Assembly (NCBI GenBank): GCA_027605045.1
Contig: JAQFWX010000137.1
Span: forward strand, 27,565 to 91,564
Source: Phallus indusiatus
Lineage: Eukaryota > Basidiomycota > Agaricomycetes > Phallales > Phallaceae
Reading direction: 5' to 3'
Length of the DNA: 64,000 bases
Shown here piece by piece: positions 12,201 to 23,934 of the stretch. The position numbers were made by a program, and so were the translations under genes. The notes under the pieces are model-generated. The model saw only the letters and a list, made by a program, of their open reading frames with translations, was not told the origin of the DNA and searched no databases. Every line of letters starts with the position of its first letter. The first letter of the stretch is position 1.

Positions 12201-14423
12201 GTTAGCTACTACAACTAATGACTGAAAATAAAATAACGAACCCACTGGAGTCATATGCTATATATATATATATATATAACGTCAAAGCGTGCTAACAGGG
12301 CAGAATCAAAGAAGTGCATACGCATAAAACTTGTGTACCATCAATTCCTACCCAATTGAACGTCGAATGAGGGAAAACATTGCTAAACAGAAACAAATCA
12401 ATGTCTAAAGAGATTATTCAGTAGTTATGAGTTTACATATTATTCCTGGATAATAATGAGCACATCAAAGAAGAACACAGAAAAGAGTCCTAACCAGGAT
12501 AATTTCTGTGTAAAGAAGTACTTCATTCCCGCTCCGCGAATGAGCTAAGAAGTATTAGTATATCGAAGTTTAGCATTAATGCTGGACTAACTTGAGGTAA
12601 AGCTCCGTTCAGGCCAAAAGAATCAGGTAACCAGGCAGTCTCTAACATTCAATTGTTTGGGGTGTAATATGAAGTACACTTAATAAACATACCACAACGG
12701 ACGCCAAACCGACTCTGAAAATATCGCTGACCAAATACAAATTGACGCACAAAAGCCTCTCCAGAAGGCATGTTCCCGTCGGATTCCAACCATTGTCCGC
12801 CGATGGGATGAAACTGTCCCGATTTGATTTTTTCCTTCACTCGTTCGAATAACAAAGGATATAACTAAAGGGGGTGCGATTGAGATCAGTCAAGGATATG
12901 CAATGTTAAACATACCTGCTCTAGCCATTTATACTGTTGAGCAGAGCTACATGCGAAGCGATGTTCAGGGTACCGTTCCATCAGGTCGATCTGAAAATAA
13001 CGCGTTTTTCATACTGAAACGTGAGTGGGTGGCGCACATACCTGGGTAGACCAAGATCTTGCTACTTTCTGTTGAGTAGAACTATACGGCCACAACCTTT
13101 GGAAAAAAGTGTTAAGAAATTTTAGCAGCCCCCAGTTTAACCACGCCCACCATGCAGTGTCTATATGACAATGGCCTATGGCATGAATCTTCGGTTTTAC
13201 GCTGCCTTCTTCGTACACTTTCTCAGCCTTCTCAAACCATGCATCACCGAATACATCTTCCGCTAGTTTTCGTGCTGCCGGAATCGAGTCCACATCTCCC
13301 TTATCGAATACATTCATGATAGAATTAGCAATTACTAATGCCTTATTTTGGAGAACAGTATTCCCAGGCAAGTTCTCAGAAAGTTGCTTTAGGGTGAAGA
13401 AATCCCACATCAGATGCCATGCTTGTTGGTTAGGTGCCACGAGATCGGCAGAGGCGAGCTAGACAAGTCAGACAAAGTAAAAATCATGGTGCTGGGACAT
13501 ACTTTATAATACCGATTTGGATCAGGAGGGTCAATGGTATCTCCTGTAAGAGGCACGCCAAACATGCCGTTGCATGTTTGCTCGATATAAAATTCATGGA
13601 ACCCTTTTTTCCTGGCCTCAGCGGGGATAATGTATTCTACACGACGGTCGCCTCCATATCCACCAGTGATTCCTAAGACACATTATTAAGGAAGCATAAA
13701 AATGGTTAATGTTCGTCTTTACCTTGAACAGGAGTGCCATCGGTTGTGAAAATCATAGCCTGTTGTAAATACCATCGTCAAACAAGAAAAGAGCTTCTGA
13801 AGAGGTTTGCCTCACCTCGCAACCAGGATCAAATTCAACTAGTTATGATATAAACATGCATACTAGGAGAAGATTCAAATCTCTACGCACATTGTACACG
13901 TTCGTACTTTGACCAGGACGAGGGTATTTTGACAGCTACTTTCCACCAATGATTACTCTTAACTGGTTTAACAACGTAATCCATGAAGCTATTGAATCAG
14001 AACATACCCCTAGTGTTTGGAGGTGACATCAGGATTGAATTTCTTCCTCAGAAGTCTCTTAGAAAACTTACACGACGGTCCGAAAGAATCTCCTTTCTGC
14101 GCGGGTTTGAAAGTCTGTTTGATCGCCTCTGAGAAAGCAGGTTTCGTAAGACCAGGCGCGCTCCAAACGTGCAACTTGACATGCGTGGAATCGTCTATTC
14201 TTTCGTGAAATAGAACACTGGATAAGTTTTGGGAGGAATAATGTCCTCCGAGCATGGTCCCAAGACGGCCCTAGAATTGGCAATTACATGGAGAGAAATG
14301 GTGTATTATAAATTGACAATCAACCTGAGTCAGTTTTTTCACCCATTTGTTTCCTGGAGTGAAATTCAACTCTGGATAGGAAACAGTCTCTGAAGGAGCT
14401 TGCTGATGGTGGGTGTCGCACAT
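9203..14423 (-). CDS. AMS1: Class II alpha-mannosidase, GH38 (vacuolar Ams1 type)
   Basis: Hydrolyses terminal alpha-mannose from free oligosaccharides; yeast Ams1 reaches the vacuole through the cytoplasm-to-vacuole route and has no signal peptide, and none is seen here. Start [20 protein letters not shown] at 14421-14423, then [34 protein letters not shown] and [12 protein letters not shown]. The catalytic domain shows HCHIDTAW joined across an intron to [14 protein letters not shown] (zinc-binding His and Asp), [14 protein letters not shown] (nucleophile Asp), [14 protein letters not shown] (metal loop) and NQFHDVLPGSA. C-terminal blocks include [22 protein letters not shown], the stretch around [12 protein letters not shown], and [13 protein letters not shown]. 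Many introns, one with a TA run. The C-terminus is either the stop at 9203 or a small extra exon downstream. About 1,070 residues, normal for the family. It is divergent from the deacetylase-like gene, and a decayed copy lies at 34.5-36.4 kb. Confidence 0.93.
12259..12279. repeat. (TA)n microsatellite in an alpha-mannosidase intron
   Basis: A run of about ten TA units, inside the intron beside the exon that encodes the VDTYTAQAT stretch. Likely length-variable between strains. Confidence 0.9.
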
Positions 14424-14578
14424 ATTTGCTGAATCCAGTTGTGGGAGAAAGAAGTAATTACGTACTCAGCAGAGTCCGAGGCTTTCTCAGAGGCGGCGTG
14501 TGCCAGCGGAATATCATCGTTTCTGTTGTGTGATAACCCTCGACTCAGCCATTGCCAGTATTCGAACATCTCATTATC
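14424..14578. promoter_or_regulatory. Shared upstream region of AMS1-like and deacetylase-like genes
   Basis: Only about 155 bp separate the two ATGs, which point away from each other. Both promoters and 5' leaders must fit here or overlap into the genes. I see no strong TATA box and no named factor site. Confidence 0.6.
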
Positions 14579-16246
14579 ATGCTAGTTGTATTTGACAATG
14601 ACTGTCTTTTGCATGATCCCCCTTATGAAACATTGTCTGGATACCGCGTTCCATATTTTGAGTCTCCTGCTCGCTATCGTGCTATTAGGAAGGCATTGGA
14701 GCTCTCAAATGACAAATTCACATTTATACAGTCAGAGTCAGATACTGACATCCGTTGTCATATAGCAAACGTGAGTCTTATATAAAATCGGATTGGTTAT
14801 ATCTCATCCTGATCCTAGGCGCACCGGGAAGATTACATTACATATATAGAAAAAGCACACGCAGAGTGGATAGCTGATGGTGGAAATCCAGTTCAGTGAA
14901 ATATATAAATGTACATTATCGAATTTTGTCTGCTCATATTCCGAATTAGGACGGTGTTTTTCCGGATACTTTTCTCCATCAGCGGCTACCTAGCCCCATC
15001 ACGAATATTTCGACCTTAAGACCAATTGCTAAAGCGGGTCAGTGATCATTCCGTCCTTTGAAGTTACCCTTGGATCTCACAATTAGTTTGGAGATAGGCT
15101 GTTATTGGTATTACTTCATAGCTTCCTAACAAAATTCTTATTCTAAGTCAATTCACAAGTTTCGATTTGAGTACTCCGATCACAGCCGGTCGGTAAACTT
15201 ATGTTGCATGCTATCGAAATTGATCTGTGATGACTTTATAGACACGTTTAAGTCTGCTGTGGCTGCTGCCAAAGTTGCCTTGACTGCAGCCAGACAGTTG
15301 ATAATGTATGGAGGGAATGGAGCCGAAACTCACCCGTATGGTGTGTTTGCTTTAACGTATGATGGAAGCTCTTTCAAATTTTCTAACCAGCCACGCCTAA
15401 TCATTACATTTTTCGTTAGTCGACCTCCCGGTCATCACGCAGGTTTATCTGTTTGTGGTGGATATTGTTATTTTAACAATGCTGCAATTGCGGCCCGCTT
15501 TCTCCAAAGCCGGCCTCCCGCGTCTACCTTATCTGCGAATCCTGCAAAGATTGCCATATTAGATATAGATTATCACCACGGGAATGGTAGTAAGTCTCCT
15601 TAATTATACACTCTCAACCTTAGTCATTCTTCTTCACCGGAGCTGACCTCCTGGACGCAGCCCAGGAAATTTTTTATGAGGATCCAGATGTCTTCTATGT
15701 GTCAATCCACGCCACAGAAGACTACCCATGTAAGTTTTTAGATGATGATCGTGTTTTCTTTTGAATAGATGACATCAGACTTGACCGGTTTCCCCGAGGA
15801 GAAGGGGAGTGGAAAAGGTTTGGGCTATAATCTAAACATCCCCCTTCCACGTGGTACGACGGGAGACATGGAGTATTACGATGCCCTTCTCGGAGCCATT
15901 GCAAAGATACGCGATTATGATCCAGCTTACCTGCTCGTTAGGTTGCATCCTAAGTTGACTTTCTGTAAATATCTGATCTAAAACAATTTCCCCTCGCAGC
16001 CTTGGGGTTGATACCTTCAAAGATGACCCTATAAGTGACTTCAAACTCACACAAGAAGGTTACGCTCGAGTGGGCAAAGCGATTTCGGGTATCTCGAAGC
16101 CTACTTTATTCATAATGGAAGGGTAAGTTCTTTTTGTTTGAATAGCCATCGATTACTAATACAATCCCATTTGAAGAGGATATGATCTAACGACGATAGG
16201 AGATAACGTGAGGACAGTCCTCGAAAGTTTTCAAGAGAGGTCCTGA
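14579..16246 (+). CDS. Acetylpolyamine amidohydrolase / class II HDAC-like deacetylase
   Basis: Zinc-dependent deacetylase of the arginase/deacetylase fold. Start MLVVFDNDCLLHDPPYET at 14579 (ATG). In order: AHREDYITYIEKAHAEW, DGVFPDTFLHQRLPSP, AAAKVALTAARQLI, RPPGHHAGLSVCGGYCYFNN (tandem catalytic His), AKIAILDIDYHHGNG (zinc Asp and His), EIFYEDPDVFYVSIHATED, FTGFPEEKGSGKGLGYNLN, then SLGVDTFKDDPISDFKLT (second zinc Asp) and FIMEGGYDLTTIGDNV. It ends ESFQERS before TGA at 16244-16246. The sequence is closer to acetylpolyamine amidohydrolases than to Rpd3-type histone deacetylases, which suggests small acetylated amines as substrate, though some relatives act on proteins. About 340 residues with five or more introns. 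All metal and catalytic residues are present. A degraded copy lies at 20.8-21.7 kb. Confidence 0.9.
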
Positions 16247-18489
16247 ACCTACTAGAATACGTGAATTTCTCCAATAAATTCCATCCCGAATTAAAATTTT
16301 CTGTCTATCTGCTGCACAAATACTCCTTTCACTTTATTTTGTCGTCTGGGGCATGTGGCGATAATATAGGGTTTCAGTATGACGGCGTGAGATTTAAGCT
16401 CAGTATTTTCAAAAGATCCTGCCAGGCAAGCCTGTCAGAAATGGCGAACTGCAAAAAACTTCTGTCCGGAAAGAAATCCCATTGGGCTGTCGATTGCTGA
16501 AGAAAGATTGTAAATGCCAGGATCAAGATTATGGGTCTCACTCACACGCCTCACTAGCACTTGTGAGAGTTATGCCAATGACCATGATCACGGAATGGTT
16601 TCTATAAATGAATCAGTGAACATTTCTTGTACCTCAAATAGGATAAATTAACTTTTTGATGCCAATTTAAGGGATTAGCTCCACGAAAAAATAATTAGTA
16701 CTATCCATTAAAAAAACCATGTCGGAAAACATTGCACGAATCGTTGGAGGTCCGAGACCCGCGAGAAATGAACGGGTTCTTGCTTTTGACAGCGATGGGT
16801 CCGATTAATTAAAGAAAATGATTTGAGACAAGCTAGCGTCGAATAACCTCAATTGAACTTATGCACAGACTGCTGATTGATATTAATTGATTGAGCTATA
16901 TTGATTTCCGATTTGTGCACGTAATACAACATGATAATGAATGTAATGCACAGACCCATTGTTCGCCAGGAAAACGTACCGCACTAGCTCTAGATATGAC
17001 TCGGACAGATAACATAAGTTGATTGCGTTTGAGCTGTCAAGTCCGATGAGAACGAATGCTGACCACGACTCGGGAGTGGGAGGTTAACGATGGGTTTCTC
17101 TCGTCAATACCAGCTGCCTTAATGCTTCTTTTATGAGAAAATACTTCTTTGAACATCAAATACAATCATATCTATTGAGACAATATTCATGGAATATCCC
17201 TTCTGGTCGGTAGATGTAGCCACTGAATGAAAAGGATCGAGTCGATCGGCTCAGCGACGATTAAATGGAGAATTTCCTGTATTATGTCGCCCAGACTAAA
17301 CTTTATATACATACATTAAGTTCTATAGAAGTTCGACGTTCGCCGGTCTTGAAATTAAATCTCAGGAAATGCATCTGGTTTTCCGGTTTCCTGGCCGATG
17401 GACATTTTTATTTGCTCACTTTTTTCGTACCCTCTATTTTTCACAAGACGAGACCATTATTTCCTATTGAGAATATATGGAACCAGGAGGGATGCCATGT
17501 CCAAGTAATCTTAAATGCACTGAATATAACTAATAACCCTTTTCTTCGCAATGCTTTCTCGCCTAGACACTGAGTTTCGAAGAAATTATGAGGAGAACCT
17601 TTCGGTGCTTCACCTCGCAATAGATTTTCCTAAGGCTGTTGGTCCATAATGGTTCGGCCAGAAAAAGACACCAAAACTCACAATTTACTGCAGCCCTTGT
17701 CTGGCTTAGTAAGGGAGTTATGTTACGAACGTTTTCTAAGGTAAAATTTCCTGGTGGGAATAAGGCCCATTGCATGACTAGTATGCGCAACCCCATGAGC
17801 GGTGAAGACTGCTGAAGCTTTGCGCAAGTAACAACAACCATCAAACACCTACACTAAGGCCTGAAATTGTTGACTTATGGGAGTTTAAGGACGAGGGTTA
17901 GGACAAAAATGGTGAATAGGCATGTGCCCAGATACTCGACCTGTTAATGTCTACCATTCTTAGCTTCAAGGCATGATCCTGTGTTCGATTGACAAGTCTG
18001 GCGTTGAGATATGAGAATGGGGGAGAATTAAACAGCCTGAAAGGTCCGGTTTGTTTTGAGGTTTCACCGCGATTGTTTTTTTAGAAAACTGGGTCAAGGT
18101 TTAGAGAAGATTAAGAACCATTCTCTCGAACTGCGCGAGTGGGATTTTGTGATTAGAGTGAGCATAGATTGATTCGATGGAAGAAGGTGAAGAGAATGGA
18201 AAATCAACCACTTGGAAGTTCAGTACTCAGTGCTGAGTTGGCAATCTCCGTGCGGACGACAAAAACGAAGGAGTGGCGGAAAAGAATTCAACGCAAAATG
18301 GAATTTCGCTAAGCTGGGTTGTGATGAAGAAAGAGAAATTGACATAAAAACGTGATAGAACCTGTGAACCGAGAATCAAAGCTGTATACATAAAAATTAT
18401 GAGAGCCAGGATGTCTCAAGAAAAATAGACAGATCTCATTAGCCCCAGGCTGGCTCAAACGCATTCTTTCGCGAAAACCAAGTGCTTAG
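16247..18489. other. Gene-poor region, 2.2 kb
   Basis: No ORF with recognisable motif or consistent exon structure. The first 100 bases or so are the 3' flank of the deacetylase gene. The rest is AT-leaning sequence with short ORFs (for example 17,265-17,573 + and 17,563-17,844 -) that I cannot support as genes. It may be old decayed sequence. Confidence 0.5.
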
Positions 18490-18512
18490 TCCCGGTGAAA
18501 ACTCGTTATGTT
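18490..18512 (+). repeat. Left terminal inverted repeat of the 1.13 kb element
   Basis: Starts TCCCGGTGAAAACTCG and pairs with the repeat at 19,595-19,617 in inverted orientation. Confidence 0.65.
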
Positions 18513-18608
18513 GTCATTGTGTGACTTAGGGTACGGTCTGTCGTACAGAAGTCGCCCGACGGTGCACGAAAAGTGGATACAATACCAGATGAGCGATCTG
18601 CTAGTTTT

Positions 18609-18636
18609 GTGCCCGTTAGGGTGCACCTAACGGTGC
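18609..18636. repeat. Internal near-palindrome in the element
   Basis: CGTTAGGGTGCACC is followed at once by its near-inverse CCTAACGG, giving a short cruciform-capable site close to the left end of the element. It could be a subterminal repeat or the edge of a nested smaller element. Confidence 0.5.
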
Positions 18637-19594
18637 TTTCGGTCAACCGATCACTTCGTCTGTTGACATTGTCCCCGCTTCATATTCCCTCTTTATATTC
18701 ATTCATTATAATTATAGCTATTTATTATTCTTGATTCTATTTACATTTACCGTAATGGTGCTACGCTTTGTTCTAAACCTGCTATTCAGTGTGAATCAAT
18801 AGCTGTAATGAGATCAAAATCTGACAAAAAGACCTCAGAAGCCTCTAAGCTACCGAGAACGAAAACCACGTACCAGGACTATCACGCATGTGGTATGGCC
18901 TAGAGTCCCGTACCTTCAACCAATATTATGACCGTCAGCCAACTCACGGTAAAATAATGAGTCAAATACCTTTCACGAACAAAGAAATCTGTGTAAGTGT
19001 TACACCGACCTGGTGCAATTATAGGGGCCGGAAGTCGCGACATCATACTCATCTTCTAAGGTCTTGATGTAACAGTACGAACAGTTAGTTTTACCATTTA
19101 TCTGCAGTTATAGAGAGTAATACTCACCTTATTCCTGGATCAAAATGAGTCTATGCGTAGTTCCATAGGGCTGCTGCCTTGTGGAGGAGATGAGACGAGG
19201 CTAAGACTGGCTTGTACCGTTGCGCAAATTAAATCAGCGATAATCCTTGAATTAGCTTTATAAATTGTCTTGTAAATACGAGTGGATAATACTTAGCTCA
19301 ACATAAAGAGTGGCTTTTGCAATAACAGGAATGATAAAAGCGGTAGTAGTGGTAGGAAGGAAAGGAGTGGATGAAGAAAATAGCGCCAAGAAACAACTCA
19401 TGCACGGACGGAATCAAATGTTTTACTTCGACGTCACGAGATTTTCAATGAAGTTTCGAACTTTGACTTGTATATATACGCATGCATGTTACCAATGTAT
19501 CTAACCAGAAGGGAGCATAATCTTCCAGAATGGGATTCTAGTTCTTACAGATTCGACCAGAACGGGACAATACGGCCATATAGCGAACGGTGGG

Positions 19595-19617
19595 AACATA
19601 ACCAGTTTTCACCGGGG
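19595..19617 (-). repeat. Right terminal inverted repeat of the 1.13 kb element
   Basis: Inverted match to 18,490-18,512; it is followed directly by CTTAGTGCTTAG, which repeats the left flank. Confidence 0.65.
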
Positions 19618-20774
19618 CTTAGTGCTTAGCGCTCATGCGTCTTTCCCAGGCATATTTCCCGGAATGTCACATGGCGTCATATCACCGCAGTTTGTTTATA
19701 TTGAAGAACCTTCAGAGTGAGCAACACGCAACGTTTTTTCAGTGGTACAATCACGCTTCTTTCATTATATAGCCCGACAAGTCGATTTGCATAAGATTAA
19801 TCTGAGGAAATCTAGGTCTATTTGACACTCTTTATATTCTCCAAACAGAGCGGTGAGCTCATACAGGTTTGACCTCAAACGAAATCCCGCTGCGGTATGT
19901 GTTGAACATCGCTATCTATATTCTATATTTACTGCGCGCGCAGGTGCCTCAAACGAGTAGTTGACGGCATGTTCTATATTAGGCTCGGTGTACCTTGAAG
20001 TCTAAACAACTTCGGCCCTCAATAAAAAACTCAAAAGGGACTAGTTTGGAAATAAAATGCATTATGTAAATTCAATAGAACATGACGTAGTCATCAGCAG
20101 TTCATTCTCGTTATTAACTTAATCCGCAATCTTTCTAGGGCAGTGCGTCATTTTGAATGCAAGTAATTATTTCGCACCGCGGCGGCGACTCGGAAGGTGT
20201 ACGTAGGGCTTTGGTCTAGCTGGCGCCTAGGAATCATAAAGCCTAAGGCCTCCGAATTGGTATGATCGTTGATGAAGGAGGAATCATGGAACCACGAATT
20301 ACTTCTTAAAGTGAATGTTGGCTCTGGAGAGAAATCGCTCACCATTAATATAATTCCGGAGACTAAAAACGCCATACAGGTTTGTCCAAGCTGCGACGAA
20401 GCAGAAGTACTTTATGAATTTAGATTTGAAGCGGTTGGCTGCCCTCTTTTTTCATGTCAATTTGAAAGATGCCTACTTATTTCTCTTTCGGCAACAGATT
20501 GCACTGGTGTTATGTCCTTAATTTAGTTTCTTACTTTGAATAGTTTTCAAACTCTCGACTTGTTTCGCTTCGATCACTCACGGTAGGTATATGTAGGTGA
20601 ATGGATGCACAACTCATTAGATTAATTTTCGGCAGGTACACAAGTCGGCGGTGGTCGCTACCCGAATGGACAGTAACGACTTTGACGACAACCGAACAAA
20701 GTTGTCGATTGATAACGTATGAAGGACACGAAGCGGCCCGAACCCACCTATAGCAATTGTAGGTTTGGGCTTAA
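19618..20774. other. Gene-poor region, 1.2 kb
   Basis: No supported gene. Two short ORFs on opposite strands around 20,148-20,526 overlap each other and have no recognisable motif. The upstream parts of the deacetylase relic could lie here but are too diverged for me to align. Confidence 0.45.
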
Positions 20775-21690
20775 GTTTCTTAAAGTATGATGACAGTGTT
20801 CGATTTCCTTAGTCTAGCCATTTTCTTCCTGTTGCATACTAGTTGACCTCCCGGTCATCACGCAGAATTGTCTATTTGTGGGGAAGAATGTTATACTGTA
20901 CTAATTGGGAACCGTTCCTCCAAAATCAGTCTCTTGCACCGACAACGTCTCACGGTCACAAGAGACGAGAGACAATTATTACCATGGCAATGATATTAGT
21001 AGCTCATTTAACCAATTCCACTCACCCGCTTCAAGCGGTAGCCGAGTAATATCTGAACGCGGTTTCTTTATAAACATTCAGAGGCTTCTAGTGTCGTGTG
21101 TTTGTTGGCAGTGTTTCAGAAGATCTTTGCGACTTCACAAATCGACGATCGTTTTTACCTTTGTATAGATGACATCAGACTTCACCGACTTCCCCGAGAA
21201 AAACAAACAGGGAGTGGAAAAAGTATTTGGATTGCAACCTAAACATTCCCCCTCCGCTCCACATGGTATCGGACGGAGGACGTGGAGTATTGCAACCATG
21301 TTCTTCTCGGAGCCATCTCGAAGAAATGTGAATATGATCTAGTTTATGTACTTGCTTGGTATGGATCTGCTTGTTCACCTACATTGGTGCTTCTGATCTC
21401 AAAACACTTTTTTTTCGGTGCCTCGGAGTTGGCGCTTTCGAAGAATATCGGACGAACCCCACCAAGTGACTCCAGAACTTACGCGAGAAGGCATACGCTT
21501 CAGTGGATATCCTTGGGTACCCCGAGGCCCAGTTTGTTCGTAATGAAGGGGTAAGTTTACGGTGTCGTTCGACGTTGATTATTACTACTTGTCTGATTGG
21601 AGGGGCATGATCCACCGACGATAGGGGATAACGTTATGACACGCTTTCCAAGATCGCAGCGATGGCCCTGAGCCTGCGCGTGGTTAGGAA
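20775..21690 (+). pseudogene. Decayed copy of the deacetylase-like gene at 14.6-16.2 kb
   Basis: Two blocks match the intact gene. At 20,844 GACCTCCCGGTCATCACGCA is the same sequence that encodes RPPGHHA in the intact copy, followed by a diverged TGTGGATATTG-like stretch. From about 21,168 ATGACATCAGACTTCACCGA matches the exon boundary before FTGFPEE, continuing through GGGAGTGGAAAA, CTAAACATTCCCC, GTGGAGTATT, CTCGGAGCCAT, ACGCGAGAAGG, TTCGTAATGAAGGGGTAAG and CGACGATAGGGGATAACGTTATG. Intron sequence, including the GTAAG donor after the MEG codons, is retained, so this is a genomic and not an mRNA-derived copy. Frames are broken by indels and stops. Same orientation as the parent. Confidence 0.88.
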
Positions 21691-23098
21691 GCACGAGTTC
21701 AAGGGGAATTCTTGCTTAACCTGTCCAATGCATTTATTTGATTTGACATTGTTCAATCTACTTCAGGAATGCTCACCTCTTTACGGTTCGCTGTACCGTC
21801 TAAAGCGTGTGGAGACTCAATACTTCGTGCCTCAGTTCGACGGCATACAAACCCGGCATAGTTTTTTTGAAAGGTCTCGACAGGACTTACATAAAAGAAA
21901 GCTTCTTTCACTCCTTCGTATTGAGAAAGGTTTACCAAAAGGTCGATGACGTCTGCATTGAAGAGGTTGTAGTTAAAATTAACATATATGCTAAAATCGA
22001 AGTTGTTTCTTTCTTGGCTGCTATGCTTAGACATAAAAGTAACATAAGAATATCATATCAATGCATGGTTTGTAGATCATGAAGCATGACGTCCCGAGGC
22101 ACGCGAGAATAATTGACGGCATTCTTGCAGTGGCACAAAGCTCTGGTGACTAGCGTTTGATAGCGCTGAGCTCAGGTCCGATCGATTGAAAGAGAAGAAC
22201 AAAGCCGCTGAGAGAAATTTTGACACCGATTTAAAAATAACTAGGACGAGCATGCACAGGCTTTGAGGCTAGTAGAGACTAGTTCAAAGTTGTTGATGAT
22301 GGCCGAGTTGTACACGCTACGATCGGATAAGAAGTGCGGGGCGCGGACTGAGCATTCAATTTGTTTGACATATAATGTTATATTTCTGTTGAAGTTGGAC
22401 ATGCAAGAAATTGCATTGGCACTCGGTGTTGTTTGAGCCCAGAGAGTCTAGAGCTTGCACTGCATGAAGCCTGGAGAGAATAGATTCGGCGCTAAGATTG
22501 CTTTCCCGGCTCACGGCATCTCTGCAGGTTCCCCACAATTCCTCCCACCATTGCGTCATTGCAGCTCAAATAAATTGAAAGAACCTCGAGGGCAGTACGT
22601 AACGCGCCGCGCGTTGAAAAAAAAAAGTATTCAGTCCTTTGAAAATGACGCTATCCAGAGCCGTTTGTATAACTCGATGGGCCGATATTGGCGTGAAAAA
22701 TCATTGATGTTATAGAGCTCTAATCAGGTTGGATCTTGACATTGACATTGACAGAGACGCTGTACCAGGACTCCTCATGATTCTTGCGTCCCTAATTCGC
22801 ACAGGGGACTGAATTTTGCGGTCCGGTCTGGTAAGAGACGTGTCTGCTTCAACTTGAACAGTAAACGCCGTTGCCCATCAATGGAAGAACATACTGCGTG
22901 TGGTTATTGATTAATTTGTGATATCATCCCTGCAGACTTCTGTGGCAGGTTCTCCTGTCCAAAATGGGCATCTGAAAATACATATCTGTGTTTATGTACG
23001 TACGACTTGAGCCGGTGTTCCTTGAATTCTGACAAGGGGCCAAGAGAGACTAGTTTGGTAAGCTGTTGATTAGGTTTAATAGCACGATGACGTAGGTA
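21691..23098. other. Gene-poor region, 1.4 kb
   Basis: Only short unsupported ORFs. The minus-strand ORF at 22,356-22,559 (MTQWWEELWGTCRDAV...) has a somewhat protein-like composition but no motif I recognise and no matching neighbouring exon. Confidence 0.45.
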
Positions 23099-23660
23099 TC
23101 AGAAGATCCATTCATTCAGAATCAACAGACCTTCATCCGACCAACCCGTCAAAAGCTCAAGTACGTGGATAGGTCTTCTGTTTGTTTGCAACATTGCAGC
23201 TGCGTGGCCCTCGGCTAAATCGATACCCCGACCGAAAAGGCGCAGGTTGTGTTTTTTCTTTTTTTGCATGGACGCGTTTACGTAAGCATTTGGCAATAGA
23301 CCTCTCCCCAGGTCGCGTTCAAACCCGAGAAACCTAATTTTGCTCGTGGCACATTGATGGCGCGAATTCGGTAAGGGTAATTGTATGCCATTTTTTTCGT
23401 TCAAGTGAAAGAGGAATCATACGGAACGTGAATATGCGCAGGACTTGCTTCTCATGTTTCAGCGAAAGCCCACGAAGTGTCAACCCCCGCCTGGAACAGG
23501 AACCCGACTTTCTCAAGGTATTCAAACTTTGGTACTTGATTGAATGTCCAGAGCCCGCGCTGCCCGACGAATTGAATAAAGATAAATACACAAGAGATCC
23601 GCCTAAGATTCACAAGAGATTCATTTAGGACTAGCGCAATAAGCGCGCACAGACTCGATG
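23099..23660 (-). pseudogene. Coding-like unassigned stretch, probably a gene relic
   Basis: Two minus-strand open stretches read like protein: LWTFNQVPKFEYLEKV with FLFQAGVDTSWAFAET (about 23,452-23,600), and downstream NLRLFGRGIDLAEGHAAAML, then RPIHVLELLTGWSDEGLLIL ending NEWIF at about 23,102. They lie in different frames with no convincing intron between them, so I read this as a decayed gene or fragment. I do not recognise the family. Confidence 0.3.
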
Positions 23661-23934
23661 TCGTCACGGCCTAATTCAAATCATGAAGTGGAGCCACGAG
23701 AACACATTCTTGTCGATTGATTTTATTTAGGAAGGTCTGGATTCTGTCCTACATGTTCCAATGACCTCATCACCGTCCCATGGCATCTACATACATAGGT
23801 AAACCCTCTCCTCTGCCTTCAAATAAGTAGCGTCGCTCTTGACTCCCCCGGCCCTCACCACACCCTGCTTGGGACGGCGCATTCCGTCTCATTACTCAGA
23901 AAAAATCTCATCTCATTCTGTTACTCTCGAGCGT
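23661..23934 (+). promoter_or_regulatory. Upstream region of the TEA-domain gene
   Basis: The last 130 bases before the ATG are pyrimidine rich (CTCTCCTCTGCCTTC, TCTCATTCTG), as is common in fungal core promoters. No TATA box or named site is clear. The open frame extends upstream to about 23,839 without an ATG, so the start is taken as 23,935. Confidence 0.5.

Larger units (their letters stand above)
18490..19617. mobile_element. 1.13 kb non-autonomous element with terminal inverted repeats
   Basis: The left end begins TCCCGGTGAAAACTCGTT; the right end, read on the minus strand, begins CCCCGGTGAAAACTGGTT. The two match over about 23 bases with two differences. CTTAG flanks both sides (18,485-18,489 and 19,618-19,622), and the wider flank GTGCTTAG recurs on the right, consistent with a short target-site duplication. 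No transposase is visible inside, so it would be a MITE or deletion derivative moved by an enzyme from elsewhere. Family not identified. Confidence 0.6.

Noticed and set aside
14366..14569. Alternative upstream start of the alpha-mannosidase (MFEYWQWLSRG...)
   Set aside because: That frame does not continue into [13 protein letters not shown]; the ATG at 14,423 does, and gives the family's usual short N-terminus.
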